Shown in pieces: positions 34,226 to 46,952 of a DNA stretch of 64,000 bases (its first letter is position 1; every line of letters begins with the position of its first letter). The position numbers and the translations under genes are program-made. Under the pieces are notes generated by a model. That model did not search any database and was not told where the DNA came from. It saw nothing but the letters and a program-made list of their open reading frames with translations. The DNA comes from Leucocoprinus leucothites. Taxonomy: Eukaryota; Basidiomycota; Agaricomycetes; Agaricales; Agaricaceae. The stretch covers positions 124,001-188,000 of the forward strand of contig JAACJO010000021.1 of NCBI GenBank assembly GCA_013368445.1, given 5' to 3'.

Positions 34226-37200
34226 ACTTTTTGTTATTCATTGTGATTGGTAGAGCTACATAGGCTATCCAAATTTGATTTCCTTTTGTGACATTAGCCA
34301 GTGCCCAGCAAGACAGTCGTTGTTGATAGGTAAAAATTCTGCGCAAAGGCATGTGAATTACACGGAGCTCTCAAGTAGCATGTGGGCTAAACTCGTCGTG
34401 TCCGGTCCAATTACGTGCGTGAGTCTGGGAGATGACTGCAGATTTCGGCTAGAAGAACAGCGCATCGAGGTATTCGTTCTCCCTGCACTTCTTGGTGTGA
34501 TTCAAAAATGCCTGAAGCAGACCTTGACCGACTCACCGGAATGGATAGGTAGTGGGCAGGCTTTATCTGATGTGCAGACAAGGGTTGCTGACGAGCACCA
34601 GGTTCTTTGAAGCAACGGCGTTGAGACGATGGGACCGACGGGATGGCGACAAGCAATCCGGTGGCTTTGCTGTAGATCGGAATTTTGGAAATGGAGCTAG
34701 TATCCAGAAGCGGGTGAAGAAGGGTGAGAACGAGCGTTCCGAGGAATGCCGCTTCAGCTTTAAACGAAGGGTGCGTCCTGTGCACAATGCATAGTGAAGG
34801 CGCTAATGAGTCCCTACATAAGCCCCTGGGCAAAGCAATCAAGCAGCGAGTGACCGGCTGATATAGAGCATTGAAAGCCGGAAAACCGTTGTACTTGAGC
34901 CTGAACGCAGAGCACTAAGCTATGGGTGGAAGCTAAACGACGACTTGGACAAGGCAGGTTTAATCGGAGGCACTTGCAGGGCAGAACCAACTCCAGCTCT
35001 TACGCCAAAGGCCATCGAAGAGGGATGTGGCGGAGAAGCGGGCCTGCGCTCGGGTGCTGGCCCACCGTCTCTCCATTGAAGCGGGCAGCAGTAGGAAGGG
35101 CAAGATCCAAGGACTATGGTTGGGTTTTCCTTCGAGCCTGTCCATCAGACCTGATATAAGATCAGAGTAGCGACTCTGAGCTCAACAATGCGTGACCGCA
35201 TTGTCACGTGTTTATCCACTGACCAGCCTGCCGAGTATTGGGGTACTTAATGGCAGAATCCTTCCATCTTCGCAAAACCTTCCATGGAATTCGCAAGTCC
35301 CAGACCTTTGCTTGACCAAACGAGGCACTGCTGCTGCTGCCAGCTGCGGGCGCTGTCACTAGCCCGTCGGCGAGTCATGCTCCGCCGAGAACCAACTTGA
35401 AATTTAAGCGCGCCCCGTCTTTTTGACAAGAACAAGTTCAACCTGGGAGGAGATCCAGCGAAGGGACATAAAGGATCTGTGGCGGACAAGTTAAGGTGCG
35501 TGGGACCATATCAAGTTTTAATTCGCATATTTATGGTGTATTCAGGTTCAACCGTTTGACTGGTCCTACCTCAATCCAGCAGGTCCACGAAATGTGGTTG
35601 CCGCCGATCTTAAGAAGGGTTGGCTTATACTTTGTGATCCTTCTAAATCCCTGCAGCTCAAGGGTACGTGTTTGCTACTCTTGTACATGTCTCCTACTGA
35701 CTCTGTTCAATATCTGATTTATTTTCGCAGCACTATGCATACTGGCCCTACTCGTGACCTCGATTTCGACCCAATATAAGCAGGTCCTCTTGCGCTAGAA
35801 GGCATCGCTTCTGAAGTGAGTGCCGTTATCCGACGCAACCTCTGCTTTCGAAGCTCATGCTTACGCAGATTCTGAAATATCCAAACAAACCTTATACGCC
35901 AACGCCTGGGTTGCGCAGCACAAAACATGATGAGATCGCACTTTCAGCCCCCACCTCAAGCTATGGTTCATGGCTGGGAATGGTGGAGGGCATGAGTTAG
36001 CCGCCATCCAGCCTGCGGACATAGTAAGGATGTTGCTATGTCCTGAGGATCTTAGATGGTACAGCTAAAGCACGCCCTATTCCTCGATCACGCGGTTCTC
36101 ATCCCTGGCTATTCCCAGCAGTCTTTATGCTTTCACCTCTCCGGTGCTGGGGCTCCACCACACAGGGCGTTCTAAACCGGCTCTCGCTTCATGTCCTTCA
36201 TGGACTTTCATCTTCCCATCCCTCGACCGTCAGTCTCGTATCTGTCTTTTGATTTCTCGTAGCCCCGCTCATCAACTCTAGGCAGACACTCGCGCTAAGG
36301 ACCCTCTGAACCTTTTCGGTTGACAATCCCCTACTCGTCAACAGCGCGATCGCCGCTAGTCCATCTGACATATATCACTGGATGACAAAACGTCAGAGGA
36401 CAGTCCCTACAGGAATGTCTGCGTCGAATCGACACAATCCCCTAGATTTCCCAGCGACACATCATGCAGACCCACTGCAATGCTGATGCGTTCATCTTGG
36501 TGCTTTGGTTATTAGCTAAATGTAAGTGTTCTTTGCGTTCTTACTTGCTGTCTTGTCTTAAGTCTCATGGTCTCCAAAGAACATCAAAGTGCACAAAGGC
36601 GTTTGGATATCAGGTATTATTGTCCTAAACTCTGTGACGGAATGTAACTCATGGAAATCAGCCACTGCAGACGATTCCTCATTCCTTTCCTATTTTCACA
36701 GCTCAAACCCTCCCTCCTGGGCATTCATCCTATTTCCGCAGAGGCCGCAGGGACTCCCCTCGACATGCTTGGAGTCGACTACAACCACTGAACACCGCTT
36801 CGAGAGGTTCAACGTGCGGCTTCATAGGTCGCGCCATTCTACTCTGACGGTGTTTGGAGCGGGTGCTGATTCTGGCTAAGGAGGCCATGGAGGAGCTGGC
36901 AGCGAAGATTAGTCTGCTGCTTTAGGCGTATATCTCTCAGCCGAAGCTTGATGGGCTCGTTTGCGTTCCTGATGCGGTGTTCGTTTAGCAATCTGCAGGA
37001 CGGTAGGTCGCGTGCGCCTCATGCCTCACCCGTCTGACCATGTTCCAGAAATCTTCGAGCGCGGGTGGGCTTTTCTGGCTAAACTCATACTGGATCTTCA
37101 GAAGATGGTTGAGAGGAGTATGTGAGGTGTCTATGACGCCGCTGAGGCAGCTCAAGGGGGTCTAGATGAAGTTATCAGGAAGGCAGAAAGGAAACAATTT

Positions 37201-38540
37201 GTGGGTGACCTCCGGTTGAAATATTGAAGATGAAACTGAAACCTGCTATAGGCGTGGCGTCGTTACTTCGAGCTCATACTGCCTGAAATCAGAGAGTTGA
37301 TTGATATTCAGAATGTAAGCAAGTCGGCGCATCAACTTCTACGCAGTTTCCTGAAACTTCAGTGAGTGCTACGCTCAGAGTACGTCATACTGTATTGACG
37401 AATGCTATGATTAGTCTTCAAGCTCAAGTTCAACTGACTACGCGCTCGCTCCTCTGCATCAACTTCCATAATGCCCAACCTCCAATGGGGCCAAAACATT
37501 CATGGTTCTGTCTAGACGCTCATCATCTTCGCCATCCCGCAGAAGTTCTTCTGGTCCATGATAGCTTCGTCTTCCTTCAGCACTGCGTCGAGGATGAACG
37601 CAACGTCATTATCACTGCGCCCTTGTTCAACCCCGTTGCACCGAGCAGTTAGACCTTCATCGTCTCTGATAGGTAGCTACGCGCAGAGACCAGGTTACAC
37701 ATCTAACTCTCCTCACGAATCTCCCTCCCCCTACTCCCATTCACGTCCTCCAATCTCTCTTGCTCTCGCTCTCCACAGCAAGGAATTCGAAGCCATCTAT
37801 ACCTCAATTATCCCCTCAGTCAGTCTTGGCAAGGTTAGGACGCAAGACTCCCAAACGCTCCGCACACGTAACGAAAACTCATTCACTGGAGCACCTACCA
37901 GGAGTGGTATGGAACCGCCTGTGTGGGGCCGCATTGTTGAGGCTGTGAGGTCAGAGGGAGCAGTTGAGAGCGATGTGCTTGCTGCTATTCCAGGGTGGTG
38001 TGAGTGTGAAAGAGTGGAGGAAGAAGTTTGGGAGTGCGCTGGGTGGAGGTGCTGCCGCTTATGCATGGTGTTAGGTATGTTAGAACGGTAATTCTAGGTT
38101 TTATGATTTATTCTGAGAAGAAAATTTATTGTTTCTATAGTATATGTACTTGTAGTCTACATTCCTGTGAACCGTTCCTTTGTCCTCCAGTACCACCGTG
38201 TTCACTAGAGCATACTGTATATGAATAGGGATAAATTTTTCGAGTTGGTAGCTTTCAGTTTGACGAGCTTCGCCAAGGTGCAAGGTGCAGATCGAATTTG
38301 GCCTTTTGTGAAGCATTTTCTTACAGTTATGCTATTCTTGGTGGATCATATGGTCAGTAGAGTCAAGGTAAGAGTTGACGTAAGTCTCTTCTATTCCTTA
38401 GTTCGCTGAAGAGCAGCGATGTGAAGCTCTAGTTTATCGTAGACAGTAGTCATTCACAGGGAAAATCTTGTGGAGAGGTATGTGAATCACGACCCCAAGA
38501 ATGATTGAGCGTAGATAAATTAGGGCTCGCATGTCTTGGA
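34226..38540. other. No supportable gene
   Basis: Several frames of 60-180 codons occur on both strands (for example 37558-38091) but they are low-complexity or conflict with each other, and none shows a domain. CACGTG near 35205. Confidence 0.4.
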
Positions 38541-38544
38541 CATG

Positions 38545-38736
38545 CACGTGATTACATTGATATCCCTGAAATCGGAGGGGCACCTCGATTTCTGCACCTC
38601 CTGCTAAATCCCTCTTCTGATCTTGTAGAAACTCACTAAATGACCCTGTCATGTCAGGTAAATTGTTCAATTTGAGCGAGGCGGCAGCGTTGCTTCGCTG
38701 TGCTATCTCAATCTTATCTCTTCCATCTCGCACGTG
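38545..38736 (-). repeat. 192-bp repeat bounded by CACGTG, copy 1
   Basis: Matches 53677-53869 over its full length, in the same orientation. Both copies start and end exactly at a CACGTG palindrome. Shared internal words include GATTTCTGCACCTCC, TTGCTTCGCT and TATCTC.ATCTTATCTCTTCC. On the minus strand a partly conserved frame (GRDKIEIAQRSNAA) is present in both. Confidence 0.8.
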
Positions 38737-38750
38737 ATGTATCCATCCGA

Positions 38751-41700
38751 TTCCATCGTGACATAGGTGTGACCAATAATCTCGCTTTTATGAGCTGGGA
38801 GATTTTTGTACATTGCCGCGTAAAGCTCGTCCAAGTACCGAATAGGAGGGGGAAAACACCAAGAAATGGTGCATTGAATTGGCATTAAGCAATAATGAAG
38901 ACAAGCTAGTGATAAGACCAGGAAATCTCAGCCCCAACCTCCAAACTTGCGTGACAGCTTTCTGGATTCCTGAACTTCGTCCATCCTATGCCATCAGCTC
39001 CACCTTCAAGCACTACTACTACTAGAGACGATTTGGAAGCGATTCAATACCCCAGTGACCCTGCAGACACAAGCCGCAAGGCTGCGCAAGCTCATATAAG
39101 TAAAGACCAGCACTGCTCACGGTTTCGTATTGACTCACAAGTGAGCGAGAGATGTGCATAAGCACAAGTGATCGAAATTTCTAGATCCAGTAGCCGTGGA
39201 GAGTGTAGGTGTAGTGCTGGTCTCATGTCCGACCGGCGTTAAGGTGTAAATGCCACGGTTACATTGATTACTGATTTAATCCGATCAATGAAGGAATTTG
39301 GGGATCAGACAAGACAGAGCTCACCGCCACCAGGAGCACCGAGTTCTGGCACTCAATACACCTCGTCCTAAGCCATTGGGCTACGAAGGCGACCAATAGC
39401 TGCGCTTATCCCCATCACGCACGCAGCGAGCGTGGTCCATCGTTGCGGCATTGAGCTGCCTTCTTCTTTAGAGGACATATTGTCTTGAGACGATTCCTTG
39501 TCCCGAAAGTGTTCTTTGATGCGACGGAAAGTGGTAGGGCAGTCCCAAATGGTTTGTTAACTACTTGACAATTAGTTTTTGTGAACACCATGTTTACGTG
39601 GTTTCGGTCACCTACCAATGAGTTGTCCAAGGAATAGTTCAATTCCACGAGGTGGGTGAGTATGATGACCTTCAAACGTATTGATGGGAGCTTGATAGAA
39701 AGATCATAGATATTGCGGTCGATGAGGGCCTGTGCCTGGCGGGAGGAGTTATTGTCATCGCGCGTGGTGGCTGGGTCCGATGTTTGAGAATAGCGAGGGA
39801 CGGCGAATAAGTATCATCCTGTTTGTAAAAGGAGAGGCGCTAAAATTCTCAATAGGACGCGAGGAGCAGGAGTCTGGGATCTGTGAAGCCGCATAATGCC
39901 CAAGGGGATGGTCATATCTAAAGAGGAATGAGTCACCAGTTGTAAATGTGATATACCCTCCACCTGCAGCTAATACGCTCAAATCTCTTGCTCTGCTCCA
40001 CCACTTGAAACATTGCGCACCTTTGAACAAAGACAGGTGGCTTCCCAGCATAAGTGGATGGATACGTGCGGCCCTCATGGAACCACAAAAGACGATGAGA
40101 CCTTTTCCAGACTTGACAACTGTATAACGACTACCAAGGGGATGAGCATCGCAGCTGTTGTCGGAAGAGAGTCACGTACTCCGTCGCTGCCAAGAACAGC
40201 GAAGGTCCCCGAAGCCGGGTATTGCGTAGCTTCTTGATGGCGACAATGCATTCCGAATCAGCGAAGAATAGGCAGCTTATCCCAAAGAAGACAGCCTACA
40301 GTAGGGTTAGAACCGACTGCTTGCATCCATAGAACACTGATTAACGCACCACGAAATCATGGCTTGAGATCTGAAACCCATCCTCGATAGGTCCCACAGA
40401 AACGACGGCAACGCTAAGTTGGAGTCCTTGAGGAACGTCGTCAGCCTCGCGCCTTTGAACCAAGAAAAGGCGTCGATGCCGGAAGGTCTATACTTGATGG
40501 AGAAGGAGAAGTGATGAGTATAAATCTACGTTGAAGAGCTGGATAACAAAATCGATGAAAGACATCGAGTGATAAATTGGTACTTGGGCGTAATTCAATT
40601 GAGGATTCAGCGTTTCAAAGGCAATGGCGTCATTTTCCCATAAGAACATAGCCACGTGTCAGGAAACGGTACATAGCTATTTATACACTGCAGCGGAGTC
40701 ATGAATAATACCAACGCCGTGGAATCACAAAACCTCAAAACACCGATGGCTGATTTCACCTTCGCGATAAGTACGTTGATATATGTGCCTGGGATGGGCA
40801 TAGGCAGTCCAGGTGCGGGCACCGCAAACAGGAGGTGTCCTATTGGTTCTCGTTGCAAAGACATTGTCTCTGCTATTGCTCCTGCTGCGGCTGTCACTGG
40901 TGGTGCGAGCATTCTGAGGATAGCAAGTGGTGCTGGTGGTGGTCGCGAAGGAGAGGAGGAGGAAGATGTGGATTGGGCTGCTTGCTATATAGAGGACTTG
41001 ATGGAACGGAACCTGTATTTGGTTTGGACGGGTTTAGAATCGATGGTGTTTGAACTGGCATGTCGATTTCGACTTTTTAGAACCCATATCAACCAGTTAT
41101 GATTAATTCAGAACTTCTGGCAGAGGGTTTTCTCTTCCTTTTTGGCGGGCAGAGGATTGACGATTGCAAATCCAGCGCGTGAAACATGGGAAATGGGCGT
41201 CAAAATTCTATTCCTCAGCAAAATGACTAATTGGCAAGAATGTATCTCTTGCTGAACGCCTCCACAACCGACTATGGAACCGGTTCTATTCTCTCTCTTG
41301 AGGCAATGATAGCCGTCCTTGGCAGGCATACTTGAGTGAACATGACGTCGAGGGCCACATACCTGGTACGGACGTTGGAGGGTAGTACGAGAGTAGGGCA
41401 AGTCAACAGGCATGCTGTCAACTTTACAAACGACAAGGATGTACAATGGCTCCTACGGACATTCACTTATGAATGGATGCTCTCCACATTCAACTACCAT
41501 CCGCACAACACGACTTCACCTTGCTCACCTCACAACCCGCGATCCATACCAGAATCCGGGCTCCCTGGGCGTTAAACTCTCAGGAACGACGATACAACAG
41601 CCACGAAGGAGGCTTCTCACTTATTCCTTGCACAAATACTCAGGACACCCTAACAGAGGAAACCATCGCTTGTCTTCATCACTATAGATAACCAATGACA

Positions 41701-44700
41701 CTCTGATCGTTATTGTTCACAGATTGGATGATTACGGAAGATAAGAGGGCGGAGCTTGGTCCTTGATAGCTTACTGCATGGTTTTGCCGCTTCGAGCACT
41801 GGTGCGGTGAAAATAAAAGAGGAGCAGATTAAAAGTGATGGGACAAGGTTGCATGATTCGACTGATGACTTCGGCCATTCAACGGTAAAAGAACTTTGCC
41901 AGGGAGAAGTCGAAGCTCGCATGCTTCTAACTAAAGGAATCGCCATTTTGAAGCCCGAGCGCCTCTCGCTCCTAATACGTGCTCGGTTCCCTGCAGCGAT
42001 GAGAATGCAGTCGATGGCATCCATAATCTGGCCATGTCTTGTGTTTTAAAATTCTCATTTATTTTCTCTAGTGTGCCAAGCGGTATTGTCTGGCGGTTAC
42101 ATAGTGCTTGTGCTAATTATAGTCAGGGCTTCTGGCGAACGGCCAGAAATTTGTTTAACCTTCGCAAAGGACGCCTCCTGTCACTGCGGTGGTACTCATA
42201 TATTTGAGGGGTATATAGACAACGGTGGTTCTGGAAACAGCCCCCCACCGCAGGGAGGCACAGAGCGCAGATCAAAGGGGCTTTCACTGACAACGATCCA
42301 ATCCTGGAACCGCGTCGACCTGATGGCGGTCTCTTACCACCTGGCGCTGCTGCACACTCATCACGTTCTAAGGACAACGACCCGATCCCGGGACCGCGTC
42401 GAATACTCCCACGCCCCCACCCCAGGCCTCATGACTGAGTCACACGTCTCCGATCGCAGATGGATCCACCAACTCCAGAGCTCTTTCGGGTGATAGGACG
42501 CCCACCTCTGGCTACTCGCGGATTGATTATTCCGTGCTACTTGCGGAGCGATATGAATTGGACCATGTCTTCAACATGCTGTTTGCCGGCCTATGTGCCT
42601 CCTCGCCAAGACTAGACTCCTTCACCATCGGCAAAGGACTACTGCAGAGGCAGTCAAGTGGGATTCGATCTCCGAGGAACTCAAGCATGGTATGTTTGTT
42701 CAATCTTAGCGGGATGCGATGTTCTCACAATCTAGGGCCTGCCGAACCTAGCTCTTGACTGACAGAAACTCCCCGCGTGTCACCTTTGTGTCGGCGGCTG
42801 CAGGCTTGTGAAACACAAATAGGCGCTCGATACGGGACCTGATAATGCAGGCTACGTGTCAGGCGTTTAATAGCAGTTCAGCGGGACTCGCTCGCTGCAG
42901 AACTCGAATGCGGTACGTACGTTCAATTCCGGCACGATGCAATGTGTTCATGACGAAGTAGGCCCCAGTCTTCGACGTCAAGATCGCATTACGCAGCTCT
43001 TTACTCATGGCATCTATTACGCTTCATCAGAGCGCCAATTGCTGGAAGCCCAGGCAGAATGGATGGTGCTTGGACAAAGCTGGGAGAGGGAGAGCTGGCT
43101 GTCAAACGTCTAGAGCGCCATGCATGGCGCTATGCAAGTGGAAAGCGAGCAGAACGCAAGGCTTGTGAGAAGAAGCTGTAGGCTGGACGTGACGCCGAGC
43201 ATGTACGTTTGATTCTTTTATTGTATTCTGGATATCTCTGAAATTGAACCTGTAGAAATGTATGTTTAACGAGCTCCATCGCTGTTCAAGCGCTCGTCCC
43301 TCTCCAGGAGCTGCTCGCAGGACTCTAGCACTCACACACCCAGCTCTTTCTCGACCCTTCCCAGTCCGTTTTTCAAAGCCTCATTATCTGGCTCACCTCT
43401 CAATTGACTTATCTCGCTCAGAAGACGGCTTCACCTTTATCCGATCTCAGCTGAGGAAATCCACAGCGCCCATTGCTTCTCGACATAATCGGGCTGCTAG
43501 ATCTGCAGCTACCTCTGGTACGACTTGTGGCCCATTTCGGGATTGAGCAAGAGGATGTCAACTGCTCATACACTTTTCCGTGCATCTACTGTCTAATCAT
43601 CTACCACCGCTCCTGCCACCACCGCAACCACTTCCTCAGCCTCGCTCTCGGGATCCGTTTTCGATGCATCTAGTACGTCGGGAGCATCAACTCTGCAGTT
43701 TACCATTGGTACGGCAGACGGTACAGGGACGTACAAGACTGCAGATTCTGAGCCATCAACACCACATGCTCCTAGGAGTTGCGAATCGTCCTCTGTCCAT
43801 AACGAGCACATGCGCTGTTAATCAACTGCCGTCTTCACCTTCGCCAATTTCGCGCTATGGCCCTGTTGGTGGTGGAGGGATGAGAATGAGGAACGTCGGT
43901 TGGTTTGATGAATGGTACAGCGAGTAGTGTGTACGGGTGCTGATGAGCTCGTTACTCCAAGACGCCCCAGATCATCACGCGCATGCTCCGCCGGTGCCTA
44001 GGATTGATCCCACGAACTCGGTTTTGTTGCTACTGCGAAAGCGGCTGCTATGGGAAGGAAGGGGACAGGGTGTTGGGAAGGATTCAGCTTCGTTGCTGGT
44101 TTTGAATTGCTAGGACTAGAGCTTCTGCTTTGCCTATGCGGAGAGTGAGGGTGGTAGCAATGAAGTCGAGGCCGATGAAACCGCGAAATAGGAGGAGTTG
44201 AATACGCCGAGTTGCATCATGACCAATGACCAAGCCGGGAATGGCGTTGATGGAGATCAATGTTAACACCAATATAAAACACGAGAAGGTGGATGGCGCG
44301 AACTCGACGGCATGTAATTTGACGATCATGCTTAGGAGGAAAGAAGTTGAATGAAGCTACAAACGTTTGAACTGCGAGTATGACGGCGGCGACATCTTTG
44401 GGAGGCTCAAAGGAATGAGAAGCCCTGGGGGCCCTCGGTTGATAATAAAGCACAAAATCTGGATCATCCGCAGCCTCCACTTCCACCTCCTGCTACTACT
44501 GTTCAATAGTCAGTTGATAAACCACCGTACCCGGACGCTCCCTCGCCGAAATGCTTGAAATCGGTACACCGTTCACCCTATCGTCAGAATGTAAACAATT
44601 TAACACATGTTTGCAATATCAGCGAGGTGCAAGGCAAATAAAACCTTGGGTAGGAGTGGAGATACCTGTTCTTCTGGGAGAGGGGTGGTGGATCGCTACA

Positions 44701-46952
44701 TGCTCGATAGTGGATGGCAGTGTATGTTGGTTGCTTTGGAGGTGGGGTCGAGGTGGTCATTTGGGAGGCTTCCGCAGGTGCTGTATATTGTTGATGCTAT
44801 TGACCATCTTCAGAGAAACTGGATGCTCTCGTTCTCTTGCATTTTGCATATCAAACTTCTCTATCAATTTTTCTTTTTCTTACTCGCTCTAACTTTCAAC
44901 TTCGCTTGTCACACACTTCTTTTGGAAGCTGCATATGTTGTTCTTTTCTCTCTCCACTCCATCACGCATCCCCAGCGTTCCTGCTATGCTTGTGAGTGTT
45001 CCGAAAATTCTCAGTACTACGATGATTTTTACCTCACTGATTCAGTTTCTTCTGGTCTAGTTATTCGTTATATACCTCTCTCACTCTTTGTCCATGAAAG
45101 CAACACCATGTCCCTTATCTCTATGATGTTTACGTCTGATGCGACTTTGGCTCGGATCAGAAACCCCTTGCACCATAGTCGCGCGATCACGATGAATCCG
45201 TGAAACTGTTGGCTAATGCCTATCCTTGTCTTGGAATCATCTCCAGATTTGGGTCAATGACACAAAAGGGTTTGTGAGTAGACTGCTAGCTGCCGGTGGG
45301 CGTCTGTTAAAAGGCGTGATGCATGATGCATTGGATTTTCTACGACTAGTTAGTGTTGTCTAGAGAATGATACAATGTCATCAAAATGGATAAGTTGGGT
45401 GTCTGACTAAAGATGGGCTCCTTCCATGTTCTTTGGGTGCGATTGGACCGCCGCGCCCAAGGGTCTATACTCATCACAATGCAACCTCTCAATAGCTTGT
45501 CGTGTGAAAAGACGCTGCGGTTGTTTCACGCTTTTATGTTCCTTGTTCACACGCGGGGCGGTCTATAGAGGAATGGAAGAGCCTTCCAATGAATCAAGTC
45601 TCCTGTCCTTTGGAGTGAGATTCCAAGCCCTTCAAAATCGCGCTTGGATATTCTCAAGGTCAAATTAGCCTTGCTAGAGGCCACGGCGAAGGAATGAGAC
45701 ACAAAGACTCACTTGTCGCTAATGATGAAATCAAGGACAAGCCCGCCGCTAAGTTCCATGGAGTTAGGGTTCAACTCCGCAGCGGCCAGCCTCATCCGTT
45801 ATATGTAGGGGGGCAAGAACTCTTTGATTTTGTTCCGTCAACACTACTAACAAGTTCGCTAGCATGACAAGGGTAATAGACTCAGTGAATAAACAGGTGA
45901 CGTTCAAAATCTAGGACCACTACGGCGCGGTGTTCTTGACATCTGTAGGATCTCCCACCACGCTTCTGTAAATTCTCATCCAAGCTAAATAACAACAAGC
46001 AATTATGTTCGTTCAACGCCCTACCTGCACCAGTTTGTTGTATAGTGGGGTCGCGAGTACCAACTGCAAACCCCCATGACAATCACCGCTCCGGCTGCGA
46101 AGGGGCGGTATTGACGCCACTCTGCATGAAGTGGAACCTAAGTTCATATAACCTCAGCAATGTAGTCCCAACCTCACCCCCAGGTGGCTACCAGAACAAC
46201 TCCGCAGAAAATGTGGTGCGTGGCCAGATATGCGAGTAGAGGTTGGATGCGCCAGGTTGTTTGGCCCATAAGAGTTGTTGATTTATGATAGTCACCGTAT
46301 CAGAAATAAGGAGGCAAAGAGAACATAACGCAATCAACGTGTGCTGCAGAGTTGAACGAAATTGAAAGACTTACTGCAGCATACGACGCTATGTCTTCGA
46401 CATCATGAGAGGAGTAGACCTGAGAAACCACATGTGCTTCTTTCTGAGCTATCTGCTCGAACCCGGTAACAACGAGAGCGAAAGCCTCGGAGTCCACGAC
46501 ATGCGGCCGGTGCGAAACGATCTCGACACAGTTCGTTGTCAAAGGTGCGCTTGATGCCCAGAGAAACGCAGTCCTAGTTCAAGGCGTGTCCGGTTTGAAG
46601 AACACGGGGTCCTTTAAGGACGTGTTGTCGGAGGCTGAGGTTGTTACGGAGCAGGGCATTCAGCGCAAGTTAATACAATAAGCTCTATGAAAGGCGGGAC
46701 TCTACCTTCACTGCTGTTGCTCTCTGGACACTGGGCGCTAAATCCAAGTCCGAATATTCGAGACATATGCGTGAATATGTCCAAGGCAAATATTGCATGT
46801 GTTGTTGGTGGGAACAAAGATATCGACGGTCACCTATCATACACCAGATCTCAGATCTCAGATTTTGGATCTCAAACCTGACATAATCAATGGCTGATGC
46901 CCAAACTTGCTAACATCGTCCGTGTAACTGTTATCCCCACTACCAAATCATC
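38751..46952. other. No supportable gene
   Basis: About 8 kb with only short or low-complexity frames (for example 40701-41102 Gly/Ala-rich, 44607-45203 with a Phe/Leu-rich stretch). Nothing could be spliced into a convincing model. A tRNA-like A-box occurs at about 39370-39395 (-), without a B-box. Confidence 0.4.

Noticed and set aside
37558..38091. Open frame of 177 codons (+)
   Set aside because: Ser/Arg/Pro-rich low-complexity reading with an overlapping long frame on the other strand; no domain, no splice-consistent neighbours.
40701..41102. Gly/Ala-rich frame (+) suggesting a transmembrane or structural protein
   Set aside because: Repetitive composition, no conserved motif, no matching exons.
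42290..42410. Two similar 30-bp blocks around ACAACGA..C.ATCC and GACCGCGTCGA
   Set aside because: Only two imperfect units with no continuation; not a tandem array.
44607..45203. Open frame of 198 codons (+) with a hydrophobic stretch
   Set aside because: The hydrophobic run comes from a T-rich stretch; upstream and downstream parts do not resemble a protein family and no start context or intron supports it.
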